From Limosilactobacillus panis DSM 6035 (GTDB lineage: Bacteria > Bacillota > Bacilli > Lactobacillales > Lactobacillaceae), in assembly GCF_001435935.1 (NCBI RefSeq), contig NZ_AZGM01000087.1, positions 1 through 44,822 on the forward strand: a stretch of 44,822 nt of DNA. The letters run 5' to 3'. The position numbers and the translations under genes are program-made. The notes beneath the pieces were generated by a model. That model saw only the letters and a list, made by a program, of their open reading frames with translations, ran no database searches and was not told the origin of the DNA. Within the stretch, counting starts at the first letter, position 1; every line of letters starts with the position of its first letter. This document shows, piece after piece, positions 1 to 7,913 of the stretch.

Positions 1-15
1 TTAAATTCCGAATGG

Positions 16-38
16 AGCTTCTGATTCAGAGGCTTTTT
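16..38 (+). terminator. Rho-independent terminator for a gene left of the window
   Basis: An 8-bp stem (AGCTTCTG paired with CAGAGGCT, one G-T pair) with a 3-base loop is followed by five T on the plus strand. It probably ends a plus-strand gene outside the window, because the gene that follows (75-908) is on the minus strand. On the minus strand the hairpin is not followed by T residues. Confidence 0.5.
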
Positions 39-74
39 GTCACAACCCCTTTTTTTAGTTCATTCTTATTTTAT

Positions 75-908
75 TTATCGTTCATCCCGCTCACGGTAGG
101 CAACCTGGGCCTGAAGGTGGTAGTCGGCGGTCGTCAAAATCGTGGACCCCCGCCGGCCCGGAATCTTGTTGGGGCCATCAGTTACCAGTAAACCGGCAAG
201 GTAAATGCGGTACTTTTGGTGGGCATCCCGGACATCAGTTGGGCCAATCCGGATGATGTGACCAACCGCCCGCCGTTCCATCTGGTTAATTCCAATGTAA
301 ATTTCCAACCGGTGACGAATCTTGTCGTGGACCAGTTCGAAGTATGGCGGCACGGCGTTGGTATTTAAAGCCTGAACCGGCTTACCCGTTTCACTATACT
401 TATCAATTACCTGGTTATCATCGAGGCCATTAAAGTCGTTGGCAAAGATGCCATTGTCGACCAACTGGTTTACCACTTCTTGGAGGTTATGCTGTTCATA
501 ACTATCAATCTTCACAACCGCGGGAATAGTATTGTCACCCGTAAATAAGCCGTTAGACTGGTTAGCCATTACCTGGGCCAGTTGCTGTTGCCCGTTGTCC
601 TTTGGTTCGGTATTGCCAAACTTCTGTCCCGTAATTTTAGCAAAACGGGGAGAAAAGTAGTCGAGCTTTGAGGTCCTCCCCAGAAAATAGTAAACAAAGT
701 TCAGGTATAAGAAATAAGTAATCGCAACCATCGCTAAGCAGTACAGAAAGGCCCGCATCCAAACGTGGTTCATGAACAGGCGGAAGGTAACGTAAACCAA
801 GTAGATGTCACCAAGGGTCGCGATCCCAATGTAGATCCGACTCTTTAGCTTCACATCGAGGTTAAAGTAGCTCAGAGATGAATTTATCATATCAAGGAAA
901 CTAAACAT
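75..908 (-). CDS. Uncharacterised two-helix membrane protein (DUF6681-like)
   Basis: A 277-residue protein with two hydrophobic segments near the N-terminus (about residues 25-47 and 51-75) and a soluble C-terminal region of some 200 residues that should lie in the cytoplasm. The soluble part has no motif I can name. It resembles the lactobacillar families of uncharacterised membrane proteins (I think DUF6681, from memory and unsure). The ATG at 906-908 has an excellent ribosome site, AAGGAGGTG, about 9 bases upstream, which overlaps the stop region of the preceding gene (926-1381). The 17-base gap indicates that the two are co-transcribed. No function is assigned. Confidence 0.75.
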   Translation of the reverse strand: MFSFLDMINSSLSYFNLDVKLKSRIYIGIATLGDIYLVYVTFRLFMNHVWMRAFLYCLAMVAITYFLYLNFVYYFLGRTSKLDYFSPRFAKITGQKFGNTEPKDNGQQQLAQVMANQSNGLFTGDNTIPAVVKIDSYEQHNLQEVVNQLVDNGIFANDFNGLDDNQVIDKYSETGKPVQALNTNAVPPYFELVHDKIRHRLEIYIGINQMERRAVGHIIRIGPTDVRDAHQKYRIYLAGLLVTDGPNKIPGRRGSTILTTADYHLQAQVAYRERDER

Positions 909-925
909 GGTAATTCAACACCTCC

Positions 926-1381
926 TTATTGGTTACTTTGGGTTGCAGTACCGGTATTACCACCGGTCGAGCCACCGCTATTACCGCTGCCAGTTCCACC
1001 ACCGTTATTGGTGCTGTTGGTCTGATTATTTGAGGTCGTCCCGCCAGTATTATTATTCGTCGACCGGGTGGTGTTGTTATCATTATCGCCGGTATTCCGG
1101 GTCGTCGTTTGGTCATCACCGTCCGTCTGGTTGTCGCTATCCGACCGTTTCGTTACCGAATTATCGTCCGCAGAATCAGAGTTAGCGTCCTTTTCACTGC
1201 TGTTATCCCGGTCGTTATCCGGGTCAATATCACTACTTTGGCGGACACGGGAAGTTGAGATAATCTTGGCCCCTTCTGTTGTGTGGGTTGCCTTGTTAAC
1301 AACAACGTTGGTTGCGCCCAAGGCTAGTACTAGTGATACCAACGCAAATGGTGTCACCAGTGGTGGTATTTTTGCTGCCAT
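926..1381 (-). CDS. Exported or membrane-anchored Asp/Asn/Ser/Thr/Gly-rich protein
   Basis: A 151-residue protein starting MAAKIPPL. I chose the ATG at 1379-1381 because AAAGGAG lies just upstream, inside a longer reading that would begin with TTG at 1402. One hydrophobic segment (about residues 8-27) looks like a signal anchor. From residue 45 the chain is low complexity: first rich in Asp, Ser, Asn and Glu, then Thr/Asn, ending in Gly/Ser/Thr/Asn repeats such as GGGTGSGNSGGSTGG. There is no LPXTG sorting signal, lipobox or folded domain. It lies 17 bases upstream of the membrane protein at 75-908 and probably acts with it. It could be a flexible surface spacer. The function is unknown. Confidence 0.65.
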   Translation of the reverse strand: MAAKIPPLVTPFALVSLVLALGATNVVVNKATHTTEGAKIISTSRVRQSSDIDPDNDRDNSSEKDANSDSADDNSVTKRSDSDNQTDGDDQTTTRNTGDNDNNTTRSTNNNTGGTTSNNQTNSTNNGGGTGSGNSGGSTGGNTGTATQSNQ

Positions 1382-1456
1382 TTTTGATTCTCCTTTTCTC
1401 AAATTATATCTTAACCGATTTTACCCAAAATAAATGTTAAGGAAAGGTGAAATTTT

Positions 1457-1903
1457 TTATTTCAAATGTCGGGCCCGGCAATCCGCACAAATCCCCCGTA
1501 ACTCGAAGGTATGTCCGGTAATCTTGGCGCCGGGAAGCTGCTGCTCATAAAATTGCATGTCTAACGGCGGCATTTTAATTTCTTGCACCCGACCACACAC
1601 TTCACAAATGAAGTGGTGGTGGTGAGCCGCATCGCACCGGTACTTGACCTGCATTTGATCATTATGCTGGCGGAGTTCGACCAGCTCTAGTCGTTCAAAG
1701 GCCTTGAGGTTCCGGTAAATGGTGTCATGACTAAGGCCGGGATAGGCTTTCCGGAGGGCCTGGTCAACTGTCGTAATGTCTTGGTAGTGTTCTGGATCCT
1801 TGCTGACTAGGGCCAGCATCATCTCCCGCTGCTTAGTCCAGTGCATGTGGTTGGCCTTGAGCTTAGCCCGTGCATCACTAATTAACTTTTCCAAATCCCC
1901 CAC
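1457..1903 (-). CDS. Fur-family metal-dependent transcriptional regulator
   Basis: A 148-residue protein of normal length for the Fur/Zur/PerR family. The N-terminal winged helix ends with the recognition helix around 'SHDTIYRNLKAFERL' (residues 58-72). The C-terminal dimerisation domain has the HHHHF metal-site cluster (residues 94-98) and four cysteines in two CxxC pairs (C100/C103 and C139/C142) expected to bind structural zinc. These features are clear for the family but do not decide between Zur (zinc), PerR (peroxide) and Fur (iron). The gene is separate from its neighbours: about 50 bases follow its stop, and 39 bases separate it from the guanylate-kinase-like gene upstream. As a family member it should bind DNA as a metal-loaded dimer. 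Confidence 0.92.
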   Translation of the reverse strand: MGDLEKLISDARAKLKANHMHWTKQREMMLALVSKDPEHYQDITTVDQALRKAYPGLSHDTIYRNLKAFERLELVELRQHNDQMQVKYRCDAAHHHHFICEVCGRVQEIKMPPLDMQFYEQQLPGAKITGHTFELRGICADCRARHLK

Positions 1904-1942
1904 ACCTCTTTTACTGGAAACTTCATTTTACCACCGAAGAAC

Positions 1943-2509
1943 CTATACTGACACAATTTTGCCCACCAAATCATCCAGCTGCTCGGCGGTCTGGGTCCAG
2001 CCATCGTTGACAATCACGTGGGCGATATGTTCCAAGTAGTGTGGCAGGTGGAGGTCTCGCTGGTATTCACGACTTTTGAGCCGGGACCGAATTGCCTCTT
2101 TTTGGTCACCCCGGCCGGTCATCCGGCGTACCAGAACGTCCAGCTTGCTGACGGTCAAAAAGATAATCGTCACCCGGTCACCAAGGGCCTGGTGGTAGGT
2201 CAGCGCCCCCTTCGTATCAAGGACGATCACGTCAGCACGTCCCTGATGCCAGCCCTCTTCAAGGCTCTCCATTGAGGAACCATATTGGGCTTGGTCGTAA
2301 GTGACTGACTCCAGCAAGTGGAGCTGGCCCATCGATGTATCATCTTCGAAGTGGTAGTCAACCCCGTCGCGTTCACCAGGACGGGGTGCCCGGGTGGTAT
2401 GAGTAATCACCCGGTGCATACCAAAATGCTTCTGCAGGTAGCTGGCAACCGTCGTTTTTCCCGAACCGGCCGCACCACAAACGACAAATACCTGGTCCTG
2501 ATTAGTCAT
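1943..2509 (-). CDS. Guanylate-kinase-like nucleotide kinase
   Basis: A 188-residue P-loop protein. Walker A is GAAGSGKT (residues 12-19) and the guanylate-kinase nucleotide-binding stretch THTTRAPRPGERDGVDYHF follows at about residues 37-55. Both are hallmarks of GMP kinases, which convert GMP + ATP to GDP + ADP. The rest diverges from the classical housekeeping Gmk, and in lactobacilli the essential gmk usually sits beside rpoZ, so this may be a second, specialised paralogue. It overlaps the upstream Nudix gene by 8 bases (2502-2509), indicating translational coupling. The pairing suggests a nucleotide salvage or clean-up role; that part is inference. Confidence 0.85.
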   Translation of the reverse strand: MTNQDQVFVVCGAAGSGKTTVASYLQKHFGMHRVITHTTRAPRPGERDGVDYHFEDDTSMGQLHLLESVTYDQAQYGSSMESLEEGWHQGRADVIVLDTKGALTYHQALGDRVTIIFLTVSKLDVLVRRMTGRGDQKEAIRSRLKSREYQRDLHLPHYLEHIAHVIVNDGWTQTAEQLDDLVGKIVSV

Positions 2510-2924
2510 CTTGCTTCGTCAGGTGGTCGTTGACCTGGTCAAGGAGTTGCTTAAGGTTGTCATAAGTCAGTTGCTTACGGGCATCCTGGTAGTTAAACCA
2601 ACCGCAGTTCCGGATTTCTTCCGCCTGTAAGTGAATATCTTCATTGGCAGTCAGGTCAGCCGTGTAGAGGGTCATCTGCTTATGGTTACCATTTGGCAGG
2701 TCGTATTCCGTGTAGACGTAAAAACTCGTGTCAATTGGCAGGGTTAGTTGGGTCTCTTCCTTTATTTCCCGTTCAGCAGTCTGCTTCAAACTCTCGTTGC
2801 CTTCAACGTGGCCCTTGGGGAATCCCCAGAAGTGACCCTTGTTTTGGCTTTCTAAGAGCAGGTATTCAAGCTGCCCATCCTTTTTACGGTATACTACTGC
2901 ACCACTCGTTACTTCGATTGCCAT
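2502..2924 (-). CDS. Nudix hydrolase, diadenosine tetraphosphatase type
   Basis: A 140-residue single-domain Nudix protein. The Nudix box runs from G38 to about L60, with E44, R52, E53, E56 and E57 in the GX5EX7REUXEEXG pattern; the usual final Gly is Gln. The preceding WGFPKGHVE is typical of the asymmetric Ap4A (bis(5'-nucleosyl)-tetraphosphatase) subfamily. The likely reaction is hydrolysis of Ap4A or related dinucleotides, or of oxidised nucleotides, with Mg2+. The ATG at 2924 has the GGAGAA ribosome site. It is the first gene of a two-gene unit with the guanylate-kinase-like gene, which it overlaps by 8 bases. It is transcribed divergently from the amino acid permease. Confidence 0.9.
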   Translation of the reverse strand: MAIEVTSGAVVYRKKDGQLEYLLLESQNKGHFWGFPKGHVEGNESLKQTAEREIKEETQLTLPIDTSFYVYTEYDLPNGNHKQMTLYTADLTANEDIHLQAEEIRNCGWFNYQDARKQLTYDNLKQLLDQVNDHLTKQDD

Positions 2925-2961
2925 ATCAGGTTCTCCTTTAATAAAAAATTAATTTTTCTCA

Positions 2962-2991
2962 TTGACTTTTAATGTTAGTAGTATGTATCAT
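2962..2991 (+). promoter_or_regulatory. Promoter of the amino acid permease
   Basis: TTGACT (2962-2967) and TATCAT (2986-2991) are separated by 18 bases, a good housekeeping promoter, with transcription expected to start near 2998. The gene starts at 3040. Confidence 0.6.
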
Positions 2992-3005
2992 TATCAGTAA
3001 TGATA
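2986..3005. promoter_or_regulatory. 20-bp perfect palindrome overlapping the -10, candidate operator
   Basis: TATCATTA - TCAG - TAATGATA is a perfect 8-4-8 inverted repeat. Its left arm contains the -10 hexamer of the permease promoter and its right arm covers the likely start site. This position is classical for a repressor operator. The half-site has the AT-rich TAATGATA look of metal-regulator or MarR-type boxes, but the repressor cannot be named from sequence. It is too AT-rich and lacks a T tail to be a terminator. Confidence 0.5.
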
Positions 3006-3039
3006 ATTCACATTACATTATAGCAAAGGTGGTTTAAAG

Positions 3040-4431
3040 ATGCGCTTAAACATTATGCGGAAAGAAAGTCTTGATCGTTACCTCGGGGTCGACAAGCACT
3101 TTGTTAAGTCAATGACGGCCATTGACTTAATGGCCCTAGGGATTGGGGCGGTAATTGGTACCGGGATTTTCATCCTTCCCGGGACCGTTGCCGCTAACTC
3201 TGCCGGCCCTGGTGTCACCCTGTCGTTCTTCTTCTCAGCAATTGTCTGTGCGCTCGCGGCCATGTGTTATGCTGAATTCTCCTCAGCACTACCGGTTGCC
3301 GGAAGTGCATACTCATACGGGAACGTGGTCTTCGGTGAATTCTTTGGCTGGATTCTCGGCTGGGCCCTTGTCCTGGAATACATGCTGGCGGTGGCCTCCG
3401 TGTCAACCGGTTGGGCCGCTTACTTCAACTCGTTTATCGCCAGTTTCGGTCTGAAATTGCCCAAAGCCGTCTCCGGTCCCTTTGACCCGGCCCACGGCAC
3501 TTACGTCAACATTGTTGCCATTATCATTGTCCTGCTGATTAGCTGGATGCTCTCTAAGGGGATGCAATCCTCAATGCGGATCAACAACGCTGCCGTGGCA
3601 ATCAAACTGGCCATCATCATTATCTTTGTCCTCGTGGGACTCTTCTTCATCAAGCCATCCAACTACCACCCATTTCTTCCCTACCACATGAAGGGTGTCT
3701 TCCACGGGGCCACGGTCGTCTTTTTCGCCTTTCTAGGCTTTGACGCCGTCTCCTCCTCTGCCGCAGAAGTCAAGAACCCCAAGCGAAACATGCCAATGGG
3801 AATCATCGGAACTTTAGTAGTTGCGACCGTCCTCTACATGGCCGTTTCAGTTGTTTTGACCGGGATGGTTAAGTACACGAAACTTGACGTGGCTAACCCG
3901 GTAGCCTTTGCCCTTGAAGCCGTTCACCAGGGATGGATTGCCGAGCTGCTTTCCATCGGGGCCTTAATCGGGATGTTCACGATGATGGTTACCATGATTT
4001 ACTCCAGCTCACGGCTGGTTTATTCCATTGGTCGGGATGGACTCCTCCCTTCCTTCCTGGCTAAAATCGACAATCACCATCACGTTCCCCAAGAAGCACT
4101 CTGGATCGTAACCCTGATCATTGCTATCATGGGCGGGTTCGTCTCCTTAGACCAGCTGACCAGCCTGGTTAACATCGGGACCCTGCTGGCCTTCCTCTTC
4201 GTTTCCTTCGGGATCATCCCCCTGCGGAAGCGGAAGGACATCGGTAACAAGGGGGGCTTCCAAGTTCCCCTCTACCCGGTTTTGCCAATCATCTCCGGCC
4301 TGGCTTGCCTGGCAATGATGACCATGCTTTCCAAGGAAACCTGGATCGGTGCCGGCATTTGGTTTGGAATTGGCCTGATTATCTACTTCAGTTACGGTTA
4401 CCGGCACAGTAAGCTAAATCAGGACCGTTAA
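3040..4431 (+). CDS. APC-superfamily amino acid permease
   Basis: A 463-residue membrane protein with about 12 hydrophobic segments. The first helix carries the APC substrate-site motif GIGAVIGTGIFILPG (residues 34-48), and the following 'AGPGVTLSFFFSAIVCALAAMCYAEF' is typical of the cationic-amino-acid-transporter/YfnA branch. The likely role is proton-coupled uptake of an amino acid across the cytoplasmic membrane; the substrate is not decidable here. The ATG at 3040 has AAAGGTGG 7 bases upstream. It is transcribed from its own promoter with a palindromic operator candidate and ends at a clear terminator, so it is monocistronic. Confidence 0.9.
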   Translation: MRLNIMRKESLDRYLGVDKHFVKSMTAIDLMALGIGAVIGTGIFILPGTVAANSAGPGVTLSFFFSAIVCALAAMCYAEFSSALPVAGSAYSYGNVVFGEFFGWILGWALVLEYMLAVASVSTGWAAYFNSFIASFGLKLPKAVSGPFDPAHGTYVNIVAIIIVLLISWMLSKGMQSSMRINNAAVAIKLAIIIIFVLVGLFFIKPSNYHPFLPYHMKGVFHGATVVFFAFLGFDAVSSSAAEVKNPKRNMPMGIIGTLVVATVLYMAVSVVLTGMVKYTKLDVANPVAFALEAVHQGWIAELLSIGALIGMFTMMVTMIYSSSRLVYSIGRDGLLPSFLAKIDNHHHVPQEALWIVTLIIAIMGGFVSLDQLTSLVNIGTLLAFLFVSFGIIPLRKRKDIGNKGGFQVPLYPVLPIISGLACLAMMTMLSKETWIGAGIWFGIGLIIYFSYGYRHSKLNQDR

Positions 4432-4445
4432 TTTCACAATCTTTC

Positions 4446-4487
4446 ATCAGAAATGATCCGTCTAATTTGCGTCATTCCTGATTTTTT
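4446..4487 (+). terminator. Terminator of the amino acid permease
   Basis: ATCAGAAATGA pairs with TCATTCCTGAT (one mismatch) around a 15-base loop, followed by TTTTTT. Confidence 0.75.
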
Positions 4488-4514
4488 GTTAGGGTAGTAA
4501 TAATTCACTTCACA

Positions 4515-4555
4515 AGGAGGGACAATTTATTTGGCCTAAATTACCGGCCAAGTAA
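4515..4555 (+). promoter_or_regulatory. Strong ribosome site followed by an in-frame stop ahead of the MFS gene
   Basis: AAGGAGGGA (about 4514-4522) is the best ribosome site near the MFS gene, but it lies 38 bases before the ATG at 4559. At correct spacing it would use ATT 4529 or TTG 4531. The ATT frame is the MFS frame and reads MWPKLPAK before TAA at 4553-4555, three bases before the ATG. The TTG frame gives only two codons. The segment may be a tiny leader peptide coupling translation, or an N-terminal extension killed by a stop. See findings. Confidence 0.4.
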
Positions 4556-4558
4556 GCT

Positions 4559-5866
4559 ATGAATAATACGAAAAAAGACTACAAGAAAGCACCAGTATTG
4601 CCCACCCACCGCGGAAACTATCTCGCCTTAATTCTTGGACAAATATCATGCGGGTACGCCCTCGGCATCAGTGGAACGGCCCTTGCCCAAGCCCAAACAG
4701 TGACCAACCTGAATAACTTCTGGGTTGGCCTCATTGGTGCCGGCAGCCCAATTGGCCTGGCTGGAAGCGCCCTGATGGGAAAAATCGCCGACCGCTCCGG
4801 CCGGAAGGGAATGCTGATGATCAACATGTACCTTTTCTCTATTCTCTCACTGCTCCAACTATTTACCGCTAATCCCTGGGGACTCCTGATCCTCCGGGTG
4901 CTGATTGGGCTAATGATTGCCATCGACTACACCGTCGGTAACGCCTGGCTAGTCGAATGGATGCCGGAAAAGGTGGCCGGCCGGGCTCAGAGTAACCTCA
5001 TCATCTACTGGACAATTGGCTTCATCGCTTCCTACATCGCCGGGATCATGATTACCGGCTTTGGCAGTCACAACTGGCAGGTTATCCTCGCTTCTTCGGT
5101 GGTCCCCGGCCTGATTACGGCCATTTACCGGTCCGTTTACAGCTTGCCAGCATCCCCGAGCTGGTTGGCCACCCACGTTAACAACCACCAGGCCCAAAAG
5201 GTAATCCAAGAAAACCTGGGTCAGAAGTGGGGCCTTTCAAAGAAGCTAATTAAGAGTACCGCCCCCGACAACATTTCCTGGAAGGTGCTATTTACTAAGG
5301 AGTACCGCCGGAGGACCCTTGTTGGTGGCCTCTTTTACGCCTGCCAGGCTTTCTCCTTCTTCGGCATTAGTATCTTTTTACCCATCCTCTTAACCAGCAT
5401 GCAGATGGGTAACAGCAACCTTTCCGGGGTCATCTACAACGTTTGTGTCCTCATCGGGGTCTTAATTGGGACCGCATTGTTCAAACACATCAGTCGGCGG
5501 GCTTTTCTGATTGGGACATTCTTCCTGTCCGCGCTCGCCCTGGTTTTAATGGTTGTTGGGAACCACTTCCCTAATGTCGTGATGATCACCCTCTTCGCCT
5601 TCTTTGCCGTCATTTTGTCAGCGGGGTTGGTCCTCGACTACCCCTACCCGACAGAATTATTTGATATCAAGGTCCGGGCCACGGGTGTCGGGACCTGCAT
5701 TACAATTAGCCGGATTGGGGCGGCCAGCGGCACCTTCCTCCTCCCCATCCTGACCAATATCGGTGGGGCCAGCCTGGCAATGATCGTCTGCACCGCCGTC
5801 CTCATCGTTGGGGGTCTGATCTGCATCTTCTGGGCACCAGAAACGTCACCTCGTTTTCGTAAATAA
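4559..5866 (+). CDS. Major facilitator superfamily transporter
   Basis: A 435-residue protein with about 12 transmembrane segments. The loop 2-3 signature GKIADRSGRKG (residues 74-84) is the canonical MFS G-x-x-x-D-R-x-G-R-K motif. A second conserved charged stretch, 'ELFDIKVRATGVGTC', near helix 10-11 is typical of the sugar-porter/aromatic-acid-symporter (AAHS-like) branches. It should be a secondary transporter in the cytoplasmic membrane; the substrate is unknown. The ATG start has only weak complementarity directly upstream; the strong AAGGAGGGA is 38 bases away with an in-frame stop between. The protein is otherwise full length. It ends at a terminator shared with the convergent potD region. 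Confidence 0.85.
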   Translation: MNNTKKDYKKAPVLPTHRGNYLALILGQISCGYALGISGTALAQAQTVTNLNNFWVGLIGAGSPIGLAGSALMGKIADRSGRKGMLMINMYLFSILSLLQLFTANPWGLLILRVLIGLMIAIDYTVGNAWLVEWMPEKVAGRAQSNLIIYWTIGFIASYIAGIMITGFGSHNWQVILASSVVPGLITAIYRSVYSLPASPSWLATHVNNHQAQKVIQENLGQKWGLSKKLIKSTAPDNISWKVLFTKEYRRRTLVGGLFYACQAFSFFGISIFLPILLTSMQMGNSNLSGVIYNVCVLIGVLIGTALFKHISRRAFLIGTFFLSALALVLMVVGNHFPNVVMITLFAFFAVILSAGLVLDYPYPTELFDIKVRATGVGTCITISRIGAASGTFLLPILTNIGGASLAMIVCTAVLIVGGLICIFWAPETSPRFRK

Positions 5867-5911
5867 TAAAAAAATAGCCCTTTGTTTTCTCACCGGCCTC
5901 TTTTAGTTTTC

Positions 5912-5939
5912 CGAATATTACACAGTAATCGCGGAAAAA
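5912..5939. repeat. Copy 1 of a 28-bp dispersed structured repeat
   Basis: The 28 bases here are identical to 44652-44679. They contain an imperfect inverted repeat: ATTAC then ACA then GTAAT, flanked by TTCCG on the left and CGGAA on the right. The bases just before it (CTCTTTT, AGT) are also similar in both copies. In this copy CGCGGA (5930-5935) can instead pair with TCCGCG (5952-5957). It lies between the convergent MFS gene and potD. It is not a coding sequence and matches no insertion sequence I can name. Confidence 0.7.
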
Positions 5940-5962
5940 CCAAATAGGCTTGCTCCGCGTCG

Positions 5963-6007
5963 AAGCGTGCTCCTAGTGTCTAGTTACGGAGCACTTTGAT
6001 GCTTTTT
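5963..6007 (+). terminator. Terminator of the MFS gene
   Basis: GTGCTCC (5967-5973) pairs with GGAGCAC (5988-5994). An outer AAGC can pair with GCTT at 6001, followed by six T. It lies just before the end of potD on the other strand. Confidence 0.55.
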
Positions 6008-6024
6008 TCCCAGCTTCTATTTTA

Positions 6025-7098
6025 TTACTTAGCAAACATCTTGAATTCAAGGAAGAGGTCATTGTACTCGCCCAAAGTCTTCAACGGCAGGTCATGGTAG
6101 GTATGCAGGTGGCGCATCGTCTTTTGCGGCGGGTAAAACGCCTGGTTGCTAGTTATCTTCTTCGAAAGGCGCTTTTTGGCCGCCCAGTTAGGGGTGGCGT
6201 AACCAACGTATCGCGCGTTTTGGGCGGCATTGGCGGGCGCCAGCATAAAATTGATAAAGGCGTAAGCGGCCGCTTTGTTTTGGGCCCGTTTAGGGATGAC
6301 CATATTATCAAACCAGATGTTGCTTCCCTCGCTAGGGACGACGTAGTGGAGGTGGTGGTTGACGTCCATCATTTCCCGGGCATCCCCCGAATAGGTAACC
6401 CCAATGGCCGCCTCGTCCTGTTCCATGTACATCTTCATCTCATCGGCAACAATTGCCTTTACATTCGGCGTCAGGGCCTTCAAATGTCCCTGCGCCCTTT
6501 TTAATTTGGTGAAGTCTTTGGTATTAACTGACTGGTGCTGGGTAATCAGGGCAATTGCAAAGACGTCACGGGCGCTATCAATCAACATGACGTTGTTTTT
6601 CAGCCGGGGGCTCCACAACTGCTCCCAGTGCTGGACGGCACCAGCATTGATCTTCTGGTCATTATAAATAATGCCGAGTGTGCCCCAGAAGTAGGGAACC
6701 GAGTACTCGTTTCCCCGGTCAAAGGAGCGGTTCAGAAATTGCCGGTCAATGTAGCGAAGGTTGGGCAACTTTTGGTGGTCCAGCCTGGCTACCAGACCCT
6801 CCTTTTTCATCCGCTGGACGGTGTATTCACTGGGGATAACCAAGTCGTAATTCGTCCCACCCTGGCGGAGCTTCGTCAGCATTGATTCGTTGCTATCAAA
6901 GGTTTCGTAGTCAACCTTGTACCCGGTCCGCTTTTCAAACTTGCTGATCAGGGCCGGGTCAATATAGTCACCCCAGTTGTAGATGGTTAAGACCCGGTGC
7001 CCACCCGTGTTTCCGCGGTGGTTCAAGGCGTATTCCCCGCAAACCAGTAACAGGCACAGGGCGAGGATGCCAACAATAATCGTCAACAGCTTTTTCAT
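6025..7098 (-). CDS. potD: Spermidine/putrescine ABC transporter, substrate-binding protein
   Basis: A 357-residue extracytoplasmic binding protein. It starts with a basic N-terminus and a hydrophobic segment ending 'LLLVCGEY' (about residues 5-21). A lipid-anchoring Cys is plausible, but the residue before it is Val rather than Gly/Ala/Ser, so this lipobox is poor. The mature part has PotD-family landmarks: 'LTIYNWGDYIDPALISKFEKRTGYKVDYETFDSNE' and 'DLVIPSEYTVQRM'. It captures polyamines outside the cell and delivers them to PotB/PotC. It overlaps potC by 4 bases (7095-7098) as last gene of potABCD. Confidence 0.95.
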   Translation of the reverse strand: MKKLLTIIVGILALCLLLVCGEYALNHRGNTGGHRVLTIYNWGDYIDPALISKFEKRTGYKVDYETFDSNESMLTKLRQGGTNYDLVIPSEYTVQRMKKEGLVARLDHQKLPNLRYIDRQFLNRSFDRGNEYSVPYFWGTLGIIYNDQKINAGAVQHWEQLWSPRLKNNVMLIDSARDVFAIALITQHQSVNTKDFTKLKRAQGHLKALTPNVKAIVADEMKMYMEQDEAAIGVTYSGDAREMMDVNHHLHYVVPSEGSNIWFDNMVIPKRAQNKAAAYAFINFMLAPANAAQNARYVGYATPNWAAKKRLSKKITSNQAFYPPQKTMRHLHTYHDLPLKTLGEYNDLFLEFKMFAK

Positions 7099-7913
7099 TG
7101 TGCATCCCCCTCCTTAACCGCAATAACCCGGTGACGGCGACCACCGTGCTTACTGATTAAATAGTAACCACCGACCAGCAGGAGCGAAGCCAGGAGCATC
7201 AGGGCTGACAAGGCATTAATCTCCAGGTTGATGCCTTGCCGGGCCCGGGAATAGATCTCAACGGAGAGGGTTGAAAAGCCGTTCCCCGTCACAAAGAAGG
7301 TCACCGCAAAGTCATCTAAGGAATAGGTCAAGACCATGAAGAAACCGGCCCCAATCCCCGGGGTGATTGCCGGCAGGATAACCTGGGACAGGGCCTGCCA
7401 CCGGCTAGCCCCAAGGTCATAGGCGGCGTCCACCAGGGTTGGTGACAACTCATTTAGCTTGGGCAGGACCATCAGCACCACGATGGGGATGCAGAAGGCA
7501 ATGTGGCTCAAGAGAACCGAAACAAAGCCCAGCCGGATTCCCAACATCGTGAAGAAGATCAAGAAGCTGGCCCCAATGATGACGTCGGGGGAAACCATCA
7601 GGACGTTGTTGAGGGACAAAAGACTGTTGCGGACTTTTCCCCGGGTCTCCTTAATCGCCAAAGCTCCCAGTGTCCCGACAATGGTCGCAATCAGTGCCGC
7701 TAGCAGGGCAACGATCAGTGTGTTGAAGACAATCGTGATCATCCGCGTGTCGGCAAACAGGTCGGCGTAGTGGCGCAGGGAAAAGCCATGGTACTTTTCC
7801 ATTGTGGTCCCCGCACTAAAGGAGTAAACGACCAGGTAGACAATTGGGGCATACAGGATAATGAATACAATGGTCAGGTACAATCCCGACCAGGAGAAAT
7901 GATGCTTTTTCAC
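7095..7913 (-). CDS. potC: Spermidine/putrescine ABC transporter permease
   Basis: A 272-residue membrane protein with six predicted helices. The cytoplasmic loop 'DAAYDLGASRWQALSQVILPAITPGIGAG' is the EAA-type motif that contacts the ATPase PotA. It is one half of the polyamine channel with PotB. Its ATG overlaps the end of potB by 4 bases (7910-7913), and its own end overlaps potD by 4 bases, so translation of the operon is tightly coupled. Confidence 0.95.
   Translation of the reverse strand: MKKHHFSWSGLYLTIVFIILYAPIVYLVVYSFSAGTTMEKYHGFSLRHYADLFADTRMITIVFNTLIVALLAALIATIVGTLGALAIKETRGKVRNSLLSLNNVLMVSPDVIIGASFLIFFTMLGIRLGFVSVLLSHIAFCIPIVVLMVLPKLNELSPTLVDAAYDLGASRWQALSQVILPAITPGIGAGFFMVLTYSLDDFAVTFFVTGNGFSTLSVEIYSRARQGINLEINALSALMLLASLLLVGGYYLISKHGGRRHRVIAVKEGDAQ

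Noticed and set aside
907-1433. Open readings antisense to the low-complexity exported protein (907-1185 and 1068-1433, plus strand)
   Set aside because: They are shadows caused by the repetitive Asp/Asn/Thr codons on the other strand; no ribosome sites.
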